Shown: positions 48,130 through 57,905 of the stretch, piece after piece
Layout: every line of letters starts with the position of its first letter
How positions within the stretch are numbered: the stretch's first letter is position 1
NCBI RefSeq assembly: GCF_009676955.1
Contig: NZ_CP045696.1
Span: 2,871,001 to 2,935,000 of the forward strand
Reading direction: 5' to 3'
DNA: 64,000 bases
DNA from: Sodaliphilus pleomorphus
GTDB lineage: Bacteria > Bacteroidota > Bacteroidia > Bacteroidales > Muribaculaceae
Notes under the pieces: model-generated
Databases searched by the model: none
Told to the model about the DNA's origin: nothing
The model's input: the letters and a program-made list of their open reading frames with translations, nothing else
Position numbers and translations under genes: made by a program

Positions 48130-49314
48130 TTATTTATATTTCTTTGCAAGTTTGTAGATGGCTTCGAGCATGTCGCAGTCGTCGGGGGTGAGCTCTATGC
48201 CGTGGCGGGCCATCACCCTCTTGGCTGTGGCCAGAAAGGGGCGCATCTTCACGTCTTTGAACCCGCTGGTGCTCCCGCCCTCCATAAACGAGGCAACAAA
48301 GTTGCGCGGGAATCCGGCCCCGTACACGTTGACGCCCACGCCCAGCACGGTGGCAGTGTTGAGCATGCAGTTCACGCCCGTCTTGCAGTGGTCGCCCATG
48401 ATGGGCCCGCAAAATTGCAGCCCGGTGTGGTCAAAGCGCTGTGTGGCATAGTTCCATAGCCGAATCTCGCTGTAGTCGTTCTTGAGATTGGAGGCCGTGG
48501 TGCCGCCGCCTATGTTGCACCATTCACCTATCACGGCATCGCCCAGGAATCCCTCGTGAGCCTTGTTGCTGTAGCCTATCATCACGGTGTTTTCCACCTC
48601 ACCCCCTATCTTGCAGTAGGGTCCCAGGGTGGTGGCGCCATACACCTTGGCCCCGATGCGCACCTTGGCATCGTGGCAGGCGGCAAAGGGGCCGCGCACG
48701 CATGCCCCCTCCATCACCTCGACGTTTTCACCTATATATATAGGGCCGCCTTTGGTGTTGAGGCACGCGCCCTCGACGCTGGCACCTTTTTCGATAAATA
48801 TCTGGCCGGGATCGCCTATCACTGTGCATGATGGCGGCAGGGGTTGCGACTGCCTGCCGGCGGTGATGCGCTCATAGTCGCTGCGCAGTACCTCGCCGTT
48901 GAGCGCGAAAATATCCCACAGGTGCTTGATTGCCGTGGGGGGCTCGACTGGCGCCAGGGTGGTGGCATAGTTGTGGTTGTCGAAGTCCTGCGCGCTGCCG
49001 TTGAAGGCAATGAGTTGCCCCTCGCTGTCGACGATGGCCTCTCCGCTTTTCAGGGCCAGCGCCTGCCGGGCCAGCTGCGGGGTGGGGATGACGTGGCCGG
49101 CAACCAGCAGGTTCTGGCTGCGCAGCGTGGTGGGGAACTTCTTCTTCAGGTAGGAGGCCGTGAGATAGCTATAGGTGCCTCCTCCCAGCAGGGCCTGCCA
49201 CTTCTCCTCGATGGTTGTGATGCCTACTCTTATTTTGGTTATGGGTCTTGTGTAGGTGATGGGGAGCAATTGCTTCCTCACATCATTGTCGTCAAAGATA
49301 ATTATATTCTTCAT
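48130..49314 (-). CDS. GlmU-like putative sugar nucleotidyltransferase with left-handed beta helix
   Basis: A 394-residue protein conserved in Bacteroidetes. The N-terminal 100 residues (NIIIFDDNDVRKQLLPITYT, RPITKIRVGI) resemble a reduced nucleotidyltransferase domain without a clear GxGTRM loop, so catalysis is doubtful. Residues 170-345 are hexapeptide repeats (IYIGENVEVMEGACVRGPF, IGEWCNIGGGTTASNLKND) like the acetyltransferase half of GlmU. A role in cell-envelope sugar metabolism is likely, supported by the co-transcribed L,D-transpeptidase. Confidence 0.82.
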   Translation of the reverse strand: MKNIIIFDDNDVRKQLLPITYTRPITKIRVGITTIEEKWQALLGGGTYSYLTASYLKKKFPTTLRSQNLLVAGHVIPTPQLARQALALKSGEAIVDSEGQLIAFNGSAQDFDNHNYATTLAPVEPPTAIKHLWDIFALNGEVLRSDYERITAGRQSQPLPPSCTVIGDPGQIFIEKGASVEGACLNTKGGPIYIGENVEVMEGACVRGPFAACHDAKVRIGAKVYGATTLGPYCKIGGEVENTVMIGYSNKAHEGFLGDAVIGEWCNIGGGTTASNLKNDYSEIRLWNYATQRFDHTGLQFCGPIMGDHCKTGVNCMLNTATVLGVGVNVYGAGFPRNFVASFMEGGSTSGFKDVKMRPFLATAKRVMARHGIELTPDDCDMLEAIYKLAKKYK

Positions 49315-49347
49315 GATGTTTTGAATTTTGAATTATTGCTCTTGTTG

Positions 49348-49355
49348 CAAAAATA
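49348..49355 (-). promoter_or_regulatory. -7 element for the GlmU-like / L,D-transpeptidase unit
   Basis: Minus strand reads TATTTTTG (TAnnTTTG), 34 bases before the ATG at 49314. Confidence 0.55.
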
Positions 49356-49518
49356 GTTTTTTTTCAAGAGAAATGGTTCATCCTTAATTCCGCAACACTA
49401 TAATTTAACTTTATTTATAAGTTCCTGAGCAACAAAAAGTTGCCCAGGATTTTGCCATGTCAGAATTTTCACTTATCTTAGTGTTGCAAAAAGAAAACAA
49501 GCAAAACTCTAATATGAC

Positions 49519-50808
49519 ATGGCAAAAATACAAATTAAATCTGAGAAACTCACACCTTTTGGAGGAATTTTTTCAATCATGGAGAAATTTGACTCCATGC
49601 TTTCACCCGTTATCGACTCAACACTGGGTCAGAGATGCAGCAGTATCTTCGGATATCAGTTCAGCGAGATAGTCCGTTCGCTGATGAGCGTTTATTTCTG
49701 TGGCGGCTCATGCGTGGAAGACGTAACGTCACAACTGATGCGCCATCTCTCGTATCATCCTACCCTTCGTACATGCAGCTCTGATACCATCCTCAGAGCC
49801 ATCAAGGAACTGACACAGGAAAACATCTCCTATACTTCCGACCAAGGCAAGACCTATGATTTCAATACTGCAGACAAACTCAACACATTGCTTATAAACG
49901 CTTTGGTTTCTACAGGCGAGTTGAAGGAAATTGAGGAATACGATGTTGACTTTGACCATCAGTTCCTTGAAACGGAGAAGTATGATGCAAAACCGACCTA
50001 CAAAAAGTTCCTCGGCTACAGGCCTGGCGTATATGTTATCGGTGACAAGATAGTCTATATCGAGAACAGCGATGGTAACACGAATGTGCGTTTTCATCAG
50101 GCAGACACCCATAAGAGATTCTTCGCTCTTCTGGAATCCCAGAACATCCGTGTAAATCGCTTCAGGGCAGACTGCGGTTCCTGCTCGAAGGAAATCGTCA
50201 GTGAGATAGAGAAGCATTGCAAACATTTCTACATCCGTGCCAACCGATGCAGTTCGCTCTACAATGACATCTTTGCTCTGAGAGGATGGAAGACGGAGGA
50301 GATTAACGGCATCCAGTTCGAACTCAATTCCATTCTCGTTGAGAAATGGGAAGGCAAGTGCTATCGTCTTGTCATCCAGAGACAAAGACGCAACAGTGGC
50401 GACCTTGACCTGTGGGAAGGCGAATACACTTACCGTTGTATTCTGACCAACGATTACAAGTCATCGACAAGGGACATTGTTGAATTCTACAATCTGCGTG
50501 GCGGCAAGGAACGTATCTTTGACGACATGAACAACGGATTCGGTTGGAGCAGGCTCCCCAAGTCATTCATGGCGGAGAATACTGTCTTTCTTCTGCTTAC
50601 TGCATTGATACACAATTTCTACAAGACCATCATGAGCAGGCTTGACACCAAGGCTTTTGGGCTCAAGAAAACGAGTCGCATAAAGGCTTTTGTCTTCAGA
50701 TTCATCTCCGTACCTGCCAAGTGGATCATGACTGCAAGGCAATACGTGCTGAATATCTACACAGAGAACCGAGCTTATGCAAAACCCTTCAAAACAGAAT
50801 TCGGATAA
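49519..50808 (+). CDS. IS1380-family transposase
   Basis: A 429-residue full-length transposase with the IS1380 layout: N-terminal MEKFDSMLSPVIDSTLGQRC, YDVDFDHQFLETEKYD and YKKFLGYRPGVYVIGDKIVY with the first catalytic Asp region, NRFRADCGSCSKEIVSEIEK with the second, and a late Glu in FYNLRGGKERIFDDMNNGFG (the Y-x-x-R...E region). It looks intact. An inverted repeat CCTGAGCAAC/GTTGCCCAGG just upstream (about 49423-49447) may mark the left end; I could not find a matching right end in 50809-51020, so the element's limits are unresolved. Confidence 0.9.
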   Translation: MAKIQIKSEKLTPFGGIFSIMEKFDSMLSPVIDSTLGQRCSSIFGYQFSEIVRSLMSVYFCGGSCVEDVTSQLMRHLSYHPTLRTCSSDTILRAIKELTQENISYTSDQGKTYDFNTADKLNTLLINALVSTGELKEIEEYDVDFDHQFLETEKYDAKPTYKKFLGYRPGVYVIGDKIVYIENSDGNTNVRFHQADTHKRFFALLESQNIRVNRFRADCGSCSKEIVSEIEKHCKHFYIRANRCSSLYNDIFALRGWKTEEINGIQFELNSILVEKWEGKCYRLVIQRQRRNSGDLDLWEGEYTYRCILTNDYKSSTRDIVEFYNLRGGKERIFDDMNNGFGWSRLPKSFMAENTVFLLLTALIHNFYKTIMSRLDTKAFGLKKTSRIKAFVFRFISVPAKWIMTARQYVLNIYTENRAYAKPFKTEFG

Positions 50809-51022
50809 GAATCCTTTCTTTCCGGTTTGAATCTGCGTATTACCTCAAGTCGCATCGTGGGGTAAGGGGATGGTGGCTACATATTGATGTTGTGCTGTTG
50901 CTTTTTACTGAAAGCTGCTACTAACGACTCATAAATCTACCCTTAATCGTGTATTGGATGATAGTTGCGGATTTTAGGTTCATATTTTCCTCCAATTTTA
51001 TCATGCGTGCATGAAAAAATGC

Positions 51023-51030
51023 TAACTTTG
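51023..51030 (+). promoter_or_regulatory. -7 element for the TPR-AraC regulator
   Basis: TAACTTTG (TAnnTTTG), 42 bases before the ATG at 51072. Confidence 0.65.
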
Positions 51031-51071
51031 CCCAGTAGAGGCATCATCAACTTGCCCTTGCTCCCCAATTT

Positions 51072-52808
51072 ATGACCAGAAGCCTCATGCGTAATATAGT
51101 ATCACGTTTGTTGGAAAGTTACGTCGGTGTGATGGCTTTCTTGCTGCTTTTAGGTGGCTGTGGCAATAGCGGCTCCATGAAATTTCTTTCTAATGGGCGG
51201 CAATGCCCTTGGCAAGTGCAGAAGAAGCAGTCCGACAAGTGCTTGAAAAAAGGCGACTACAAGACCTATATATCAGGATTCAAGAAATGCCTGGCTCGTG
51301 CAAGGCAGGCTGGCGATACCGCGTCGGTTCTCTATTCCTGTGCCTATATTTCGCAAGCCTATCTTTTCCTTGAAAACAGCGATTCGGTCAAGTACTACCT
51401 GAACTGTATCGACACCAGGTCGAAGCACAGCGACGAAGTCCAGCTCAAGGTTTTGCTTGCCAACATTAAGGGGCTTTATGCCATCAAGTTTGAAATGAAC
51501 TTGTCGAAAGCCCTCGATGCGTTCCAGACGGGGTACCGCCTTTCGCTCAGCAATGACATTGAGAACAAAGCGTCTACACAGATTTCTTTCCTGCTCAATA
51601 TGGGCAACATCTTTTTCATTCGTTCCGATGTGCAGGGCATGGATTACGCCAAGCGGGCGTTGTCGCTGGTGCAGCATAACTCGGTCGATGACTTTCGCCG
51701 CAGCCTGGTCTATATCAACATGGCCATGATGCAGCAGTTGGCAGGCAGGCACGAAGAGGCTTTCCACAACATCAAGATTGCCGACAGCATTGCCAGCCGT
51801 GAACACCTCAAGATTGTTAAGCCCGATATTTCACTGCTTTACGCCAATTATTACCGCTTTAAGAACGACTATGGCGAAGCGCGAAAGTATTACGAAAATG
51901 TCCTGGCCGACTCGGTTGTCTCCGACGACGGCACGCGCTGCCTGACTCTTCTCAACTACGGCAAGTTGTTCGAGAAGCAGGGCGATTTACCTCATGCCAT
52001 TGCCTGTTACAAGAAAGGCTTGTGGGTGTCGTCCAGGTTTGGCAACACCGAGTTCCGAAAGGACTTCTATCATCGCCTGTCGCACATGCTCTATGTCAAT
52101 GGCGATCACCGTGAAGCGGTGGAATGTTTCAATAGGTACTGGATTTATCTCGATAGCCTGGCGCCCTTGAAGCAGGAACAGCGGTTCAATAGCCTCATGC
52201 GTTCCTATCAGCAAGCGAAGTATGAGAACGCGATTCAGCGCAGCGAGCTGGAATTGATGAAGGCGAAACGCCGCAGCCTTTATGTGATTTTCGCGCTTGT
52301 CATTTTCTTTATTGTCATGGTCACCCTGCTGCTGCTCTTCCGCAGGCAGCGTGCCATGTACCACCAGCTTTACAAGCAGCATCAAAAGTACTTGAACAGC
52401 CTCAAGACCGAACCTGTGGCAGTAGACAAGAGCAAGCAGGAGGACAGCGACAAGATGACCGAGCTATTTGGAAAGATAGAGCAGCTCATGGAGGAGGAGA
52501 AAATCTATCGCCACAAGGATATTTCACTGGCTTCGCTATCGGATAGGCTCAACTCCAACAAGACCTATATCTCCAATGCGATCAATCGTTTTTCGGGGCA
52601 GTCGTTTCGTGACTATCTTGCATCTTTGCGCATTCGTGACGCGGTGATGGTGATTTCCGACCCCAATAATACAGTACCCTTGAAACAGCTGGCCGATGAG
52701 CTGGGATTCAACTCAATTTCGGTCTTCAACAAGACTTTCCAGAATAAAACGGGACTTCCTCCCGGTCAATATCGAAAAGAGGCGAGGAAAGAGCGTCCGC
52801 GCGAGTGA
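51072..52808 (+). CDS. Membrane-anchored TPR sensor with AraC-type DNA-binding domain
   Basis: A 578-residue regulator. An N-terminal hydrophobic segment (VGVMAFLLLLGGCGN) may be a signal or anchor and includes a possible lipobox Cys. Residues 50-385 are TPR-like helices in the periplasm. A single transmembrane helix at about 398-420 (SLYVIFALVIFFIVMVTLLL) leads to a cytoplasmic coiled coil and an AraC HTH pair at 480-575 (ISLASLSDRLNSNKTYISNA, LKQLADELGFNSISVFNKTF, TGLPPGQYRKE). The layout matches Bacteroidetes one-component membrane regulators. The two large surface-protein genes downstream are its likely targets. Confidence 0.88.
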   Translation: MTRSLMRNIVSRLLESYVGVMAFLLLLGGCGNSGSMKFLSNGRQCPWQVQKKQSDKCLKKGDYKTYISGFKKCLARARQAGDTASVLYSCAYISQAYLFLENSDSVKYYLNCIDTRSKHSDEVQLKVLLANIKGLYAIKFEMNLSKALDAFQTGYRLSLSNDIENKASTQISFLLNMGNIFFIRSDVQGMDYAKRALSLVQHNSVDDFRRSLVYINMAMMQQLAGRHEEAFHNIKIADSIASREHLKIVKPDISLLYANYYRFKNDYGEARKYYENVLADSVVSDDGTRCLTLLNYGKLFEKQGDLPHAIACYKKGLWVSSRFGNTEFRKDFYHRLSHMLYVNGDHREAVECFNRYWIYLDSLAPLKQEQRFNSLMRSYQQAKYENAIQRSELELMKAKRRSLYVIFALVIFFIVMVTLLLLFRRQRAMYHQLYKQHQKYLNSLKTEPVAVDKSKQEDSDKMTELFGKIEQLMEEEKIYRHKDISLASLSDRLNSNKTYISNAINRFSGQSFRDYLASLRIRDAVMVISDPNNTVPLKQLADELGFNSISVFNKTFQNKTGLPPGQYRKEARKERPRE

Positions 52809-52929
52809 TTTCAACTTTTCTTTGTGTATGAAGCACTTATTTACGCTTTTCTTTTTGACAATTCTTCAATTTTAAAGAAATGTCAAAAGAATGGTGCCGG
52901 ATTTTGTTGTATATTGACTTCGTGTTGTC

Positions 52930-52937
52930 TAATTTTG
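52930..52937 (+). promoter_or_regulatory. -7 element for the surface-protein pair
   Basis: TAATTTTG (TAnnTTTG), 60 bases before the ATG at 52997. Confidence 0.55.
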
Positions 52938-52996
52938 TGAGGACAGGATCCCCGATTCTCATGAAAATAATTTTATTAACATAAACAATTGAGAAA

Positions 52997-54643
52997 ATGA
53001 AAAATTCTTTACTCCTCATCACGTTGGGACTGTTTGCCAGTGTTGGCTTCAGTCAGACGACAACCATCAATGTAACCTCCCCGGGAACTCTTGCAACCCT
53101 TGTTGGAGATCAAAAGAATGTAATCACTGATTTGACCGTTACCGGTTCTCTCAATGGCGATGATATCATCGTCTTGCGTGAAATGGCTGGTATCACCAAG
53201 AGTGGAGCCCCTTCACAGGGGAAGATGTCAAACTTGGATATGTCGGGAGCCTCAATCGTGCCCGGTGGAGCTGCCTACATGTATGACTATTCTACTTACG
53301 CCCAGTTCTACACCAAGCAGGACACGCTCAACACCAACACCTTCTTCAACTGCCCTGCATTGCAGACGGTGACCCTCCCCGCCTCATTGAAGGCTGTGGA
53401 AAAGAGGGTATTTAGCGTGTGCGGCAATCTCAAGAGCATCAACGTGCCTGCCTCCAACACCTCATTGAAGTCAATTGACGGCGTGTTGTACTCTACTGTC
53501 GATAGAAAGTTGCTGCGTTATCCCACGGCACACCTGGGCGAAACATTTACCATTCCAGGCGATGTGGAAATTGTGGGCTATGAAGCCTTTGCCGATTGTC
53601 TCAACCTGCTCTCGATTGTAGTGCCTGAAGGTGTTACCACGATTGAAGGCGTTGCTTTCACTTTCTGCAAGAAAATCGCTGCTATGGATATTCCGGCATC
53701 GGTAACTTCCATTGCCTCAAGCGCATTCAACTATTGTACGGGTTTGACCGATGTTAATGTCGCTGAAGGCAACACCGTTTATAAGTCGGAGAATGGTGTT
53801 CTTTTCAATAAGGCAATGACCGAAATCCTGCGCTTCCCCATGGCGCGTTCAGGTGCCTATGTGATTCCTTCGACAGTGACCACAGTGGGAGAGTATGCCT
53901 TTGACATGAGCAGTAAGGTCACTTCTATCACTATGCCCGAAAACCTTGAGAAAATTGGGAAATATGGTTTCTATAGCTGTTCAAAGGTCACCGAAATTCA
54001 TTTGCCCAACACCGTCAATTTCATTGGCAATGGAGCATTTGGATTTTGTTCTGCTCTCAAGGTGTTGGAGTTACCCGACGCTCTTACTGAAATAGGCGAC
54101 TGGTGCTTCTCTGGTTGCAAGGCCTTGCCAAACGTCGTTTTGCCGGCCACTCTCGTTAAGTACGGCGAGGGGGCTTTCTCCGATTGCTATGCACTCACTT
54201 CCATTGCAGTTCCCGAAGGGACAACGGTAATTCCTGCCAGTTTCTGTTCAGGCAGCAAGGCGCTGGCCAATGTGAGCCTGCCTTCTACTGTTACCAACAT
54301 TGGGCAATATGCCTTCTTCAGCTGCTCCGGCATGAAGACGCTCTACTGCTATGCCGTTCAACCTCCCCAGTGCGGTTTCTTCCCATTCTACTATGTAGAC
54401 AAGGCCGCTTGCACGCTCTATGTCCCTAAAGCCTCGGTCGATGCCTATAAGGCCGACAACGTGTTCAAGGAGTTCAATATCATTGAGGGCATTGAGCCTT
54501 CGGGCATTGTGGGTCCACAGGTTGATGAAGTCGTTCCCGTTGCAGTCTATACCCTCGATGGTCGAGTAGCTCCAGCCAACTATTCAGGCGTTGTTATTCA
54601 AGTGATGTCCAACGGAACTACGAGAAAAGTCTTAGTGAAGTAA
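52997..54643 (+). CDS. BspA-type leucine-rich-repeat surface protein with sorting-tail-like end
   Basis: A 548-residue secreted protein (signal peptide residues 1-19, LLLITLGLFASVGFSQ). Residues 115-460 carry LRR_5 repeats such as ALTEIGDWCFSGCKALPNVV, with the usual inserted ILRFPMARSGAYVIPSTVT repeat, and end with KAACTLYVPKASVDAYKADN, the standard BspA C-cap. Residues 490-548 (VAVYTLDGRVAPANYSGVVI and MSNGTTRKVLVK) form a short type IX-like sorting tail. It is 22 bases upstream of the large choice-of-anchor protein gene, so they are co-transcribed. Confidence 0.9.
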   Translation: MKNSLLLITLGLFASVGFSQTTTINVTSPGTLATLVGDQKNVITDLTVTGSLNGDDIIVLREMAGITKSGAPSQGKMSNLDMSGASIVPGGAAYMYDYSTYAQFYTKQDTLNTNTFFNCPALQTVTLPASLKAVEKRVFSVCGNLKSINVPASNTSLKSIDGVLYSTVDRKLLRYPTAHLGETFTIPGDVEIVGYEAFADCLNLLSIVVPEGVTTIEGVAFTFCKKIAAMDIPASVTSIASSAFNYCTGLTDVNVAEGNTVYKSENGVLFNKAMTEILRFPMARSGAYVIPSTVTTVGEYAFDMSSKVTSITMPENLEKIGKYGFYSCSKVTEIHLPNTVNFIGNGAFGFCSALKVLELPDALTEIGDWCFSGCKALPNVVLPATLVKYGEGAFSDCYALTSIAVPEGTTVIPASFCSGSKALANVSLPSTVTNIGQYAFFSCSGMKTLYCYAVQPPQCGFFPFYYVDKAACTLYVPKASVDAYKADNVFKEFNIIEGIEPSGIVGPQVDEVVPVAVYTLDGRVAPANYSGVVIQVMSNGTTRKVLVK

Positions 54644-54665
54644 TCACGGTATTTAGCTCAATAAG

Positions 54666-57600
54666 ATGAAATTATATCACATTTTTGCCCTGGTCGCAAC
54701 TTGTGCTTGTGTGTGGGTGCCTGTGCCTTTGAAAGGCCAACTGCGCACCCCGGCACAGGGGGCTACCCCGCAAGAGAAAGTCTCAAGGGTGAAACCCATC
54801 AAGGTCAATCGTTTACCTGCCGGAACCGATTCGGTCTACGCATTGCCCTACATGGAAAATTTCGACGACAAGGCGGCCTTTGAGCAGTTCACCGTTGTGA
54901 ATAGCAATAATGACGACTGCACTTGGATCTACGACACACGTCTGCAAGCGGCGCGGTACAGTAATAGTGCCACGCTTCCTGCCGATGACTGGCTCATGAC
55001 GCCGGCACTCAAGCTGGACAAGGCTCATGCCTATACTCTCAAGTTCAAGTATCGCGCTGGTTTCTGGAACTATACCGAGGCCTTTGAAGTGGGCGTAGGG
55101 GCTGGAACCGACATTGGCCTGTTCAAGAATATTGTGCCCCGCATCGAGACTGCGGTCGATTCTTATCAATGGAACGAAACCGAGTTCAATGTGGACGAAG
55201 ACGGTAACTATCGCATTGGGGTTCATGCCGTGAGCAAGGCGGACCAGTATTACCTCTTCATCGATGAGATTTCGGTCGTGGAAAAAGCTGTACTTGCCGC
55301 CCCTGCTGCTGCAACCAGTATCGATGTGACACCTGGTGCGCAAGGCGCTTTGACTGCTCAAGTGGCTTTCAAGGCTCCTGAACAGGCCTATGACGGAACA
55401 CCTCTTGAATCACTCACCAAGGTGGAACTTTACCGGGGTGAACAGCTCTTGACCACCTTTTCCAATCCTGCTCCGGGAGAACAGCTCAGCTACACCGACA
55501 GCAGTCCCGCGCAAGGCACCAACCACTATGCCGTCGTGGGCTACAATGCAGCCGGCAAGGGGCAGGTGGCTGTGAAGAGTGCCTATGTGGGCATCGACAT
55601 TCCTGCCGCACCGCAACACATCATGTTGGGTGAAGCTGCACAGGGTGTCAGCCTTTCATGGCAGGCTCCTGCTGAGGGTGTGCATCATGGATACTATGAC
55701 GCATCGACGTTGAAATATAACATTTACAGTCAAGAGGGAGAAATCATCGTAAAGAATACAGGCCAAACCACTTATACCGATGACAAGGTGGTTTTGACCG
55801 GCCCGCAGTCGTTGCTGTATTACGGTGTGTCGGCTCTCACCTCTAGCGGTGAAAGCCCCATCGCCCCTTCCAATGCCCTTGTAGTGGGCGATGCCTACAC
55901 CTTGCCTTTCCACGAGTCGTTTGCTTTGGGCGAACCGTTGCCCGAACATTTCTTCTGGGCTGAGCAGAGTGGCGAGAATGGCTATGTATTCTCCAAGACG
56001 CACAGTTATGATGACGAGTATGGCTGTCTTGAGTTCCTTCCCAAGAACGAGGGCGACAAGGCTTCTTTCAACACGGGTAAAATTGACATTAGCAGTGCTG
56101 AAAACCCAGCTGTCATGTTCACCTTCTTTGGTTACCCCGGTCACCCCATCAAGTTGAAGGTGGTGGCTACTTCGCCGCAGCGCACCGATACTCTTGCCAC
56201 CTTTGACTACACAAAGATAGGTGACGTAAAAGAATGGAAAAAGAACGTGCTTTTGCTCGACAAGTTCAAGACCGATGACTATGTAGTATTGAAATTCCTG
56301 GCCGAGAGCAACGACCTGGCTATCCCGGTTTATATCGACGACATCAATGTGATTGACTACTTTGAATACAACGTTAAGGCCGAGTTGCGCATCTTTGCCG
56401 AGGGCAAGGTGGGGCAGGAGTCTATGATTGGCGTGAAACTCACCAACATGGGCAGCCAGCCCACAACCGACATGACCGTTGCCCTCTATGTCGAGGGAGA
56501 AAAGGTAGATGAGCATGAATGCTCTGACTTGCCGGTGAACCTCAATAGCATGCAGTTTCTCTACTATGCCCCCAAACTCACCGACCCCGACACTATTCAT
56601 GTATATGCGGTAGTCTCCTATGCCAAGGATCAGGATTTGAACGATAACACGACCTTTGTGGGCAAGATGTATATCCGGCACCCCATTTATCCTCGTGTGG
56701 GTGATTTGGCCGGTAATGTGACCGGCAAGGGAAATGTTCACCTGTGGTGGACTGCACCCACTGGAATTGAGGGCGGTGAAAAGACCGAGAGCTTTGAGAG
56801 CTATGAGCCCTGGATTATCGACAACATTGGATTCTGGACGGTTGTCGATGCCGATCGGGGTTCTACCTACGGCATTTCGGCTGTTGAATTTAAGCATGAA
56901 ACCGAACCCATGGCCTTCATGACCTTCAACCCCAAAGCCTTAGGAATTGATGTGGAAAGTGTTCCACAGTTCAAGCCCGCCACAGGCGATCAATACCTGG
57001 TTGCGATGTCGGCCATCTCCTCGACTGCTCAAAGTGGTCACAACGATGACTGGCTCATCTCGCCACTGCTCACAGGCGAAGCCCAGACCGTATCGTTCTT
57101 GGCCAAAAATCTTGATATCTCTTATCCCGAAAAATTTGAAGTGCTCTACTCAACTACCGATAAGGATATTGGAAATTTCATTGTTTTAAAGACGGTTGAA
57201 GACCCGTTGAGCGAATGGACTCAAATCCAGACCGATCTTCCTCAAGGGGCATTGTATTTTGCAATTCGTTCTATTGCCACCGATAGCTATGCCCTCATGA
57301 TTGATGATATCGACTACCAGGCCGCACCCTTGAACATCATTGGCTACAATGTGTATATGGATAAGGAGAAGGTGGGACGCACTGGCGGTGCCACAACCTT
57401 CGACAAGTCCGATATTGCGTTTGGAGTGCATGACTTCCGGGTTTCTACCCTTTACTCTGTGGGCGAGTCGGCTCTATCCAATGTCGTTTCTCTCGATGTC
57501 TCAACTTCGGGTGTTGAACAGCCCACAGCTGCTCCTGCATCGGTCATGGTGGGTGAGAGGGTGATTTCCATGAAAGCCCCCACTGGAACTTGCGCCTTCA

Positions 57601-57731
57601 TCTACACCGTCGATGGACGTGTATTCTATTCGGGCTGCCTCACGAGCCCAAGCCTCGATGTAACTGTGCCTTCGGGCGTATATATCGTGCGACTGGGTGA
57701 CCAGCTCATCAAGAAGGTAATTGTAAACTAA
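54666..57731 (+). CDS. Large secreted protein with choice-of-anchor J and Fn3-like domains
   Basis: A 1021-residue exported protein with a signal peptide (FALVATCACVWVPVPLKGQ). Residues 60-210 are a choice-of-anchor J (MAM-like) domain with YMENFDDKAAFEQFTVVN and DDWLMTPALKLD; 215-400 are two Fn3-like domains; 410-560 a second anchor-J-like domain; 575-670 a CARDB-like domain (IGVKLTNMGSQPTTDMTVAL); 690-900 Fn3 plus a third anchor-J domain (DDWLISPLLTGEAQ). The end (FIYTVDGRVFYSG to VYIVRLGDQLIKKVIVN) is a type IX sorting domain. Probably a surface adhesin or polymer-binding protein. No protease or glycosidase motif seen. Confidence 0.87.
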   Translation: MKLYHIFALVATCACVWVPVPLKGQLRTPAQGATPQEKVSRVKPIKVNRLPAGTDSVYALPYMENFDDKAAFEQFTVVNSNNDDCTWIYDTRLQAARYSNSATLPADDWLMTPALKLDKAHAYTLKFKYRAGFWNYTEAFEVGVGAGTDIGLFKNIVPRIETAVDSYQWNETEFNVDEDGNYRIGVHAVSKADQYYLFIDEISVVEKAVLAAPAAATSIDVTPGAQGALTAQVAFKAPEQAYDGTPLESLTKVELYRGEQLLTTFSNPAPGEQLSYTDSSPAQGTNHYAVVGYNAAGKGQVAVKSAYVGIDIPAAPQHIMLGEAAQGVSLSWQAPAEGVHHGYYDASTLKYNIYSQEGEIIVKNTGQTTYTDDKVVLTGPQSLLYYGVSALTSSGESPIAPSNALVVGDAYTLPFHESFALGEPLPEHFFWAEQSGENGYVFSKTHSYDDEYGCLEFLPKNEGDKASFNTGKIDISSAENPAVMFTFFGYPGHPIKLKVVATSPQRTDTLATFDYTKIGDVKEWKKNVLLLDKFKTDDYVVLKFLAESNDLAIPVYIDDINVIDYFEYNVKAELRIFAEGKVGQESMIGVKLTNMGSQPTTDMTVALYVEGEKVDEHECSDLPVNLNSMQFLYYAPKLTDPDTIHVYAVVSYAKDQDLNDNTTFVGKMYIRHPIYPRVGDLAGNVTGKGNVHLWWTAPTGIEGGEKTESFESYEPWIIDNIGFWTVVDADRGSTYGISAVEFKHETEPMAFMTFNPKALGIDVESVPQFKPATGDQYLVAMSAISSTAQSGHNDDWLISPLLTGEAQTVSFLAKNLDISYPEKFEVLYSTTDKDIGNFIVLKTVEDPLSEWTQIQTDLPQGALYFAIRSIATDSYALMIDDIDYQAAPLNIIGYNVYMDKEKVGRTGGATTFDKSDIAFGVHDFRVSTLYSVGESALSNVVSLDVSTSGVEQPTAAPASVMVGERVISMKAPTGTCAFIYTVDGRVFYSGCLTSPSLDVTVPSGVYIVRLGDQLIKKVIVN

Positions 57732-57764
57732 CTAATTTCCATAAAAACTCTTTTAGTTCGTTAT

Positions 57765-57807
57765 GAGCCGGTTGGAGGTAGTATGGTCTCCAATCGGTTC
57801 TGTTTTT
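57765..57807 (+). terminator. Terminator of the surface-protein pair
   Basis: GAGCCGGTTGGAG pairs with CTCCAATCGGTTC with two wobble or mismatch positions around a ten-base loop, followed by TGTTTTT. It is 33 bases after the stop. Confidence 0.8.
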
Positions 57808-57873
57808 GAGGGTGAGGGAGAACTACTTGCTTCTTTACGTGAAAGCTTTTTTCAGTTTGTGGGTTTTTAGTTG

Positions 57874-57881
57874 TACTTTTG
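57874..57881 (+). promoter_or_regulatory. -7 element for rfbC
   Basis: TACTTTTG (TAnnTTTG), 25 bases before the ATG at 57906. Confidence 0.6.
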
Positions 57882-57905
57882 TACACATTATATGGATAAG
57901 ATGAT

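Noticed and set aside
49457-49672. Short frame overlapping the transposase start
   Set aside because: Out-of-frame shadow of the IS1380 transposase; no evidence for a frameshifted transposase in this family.
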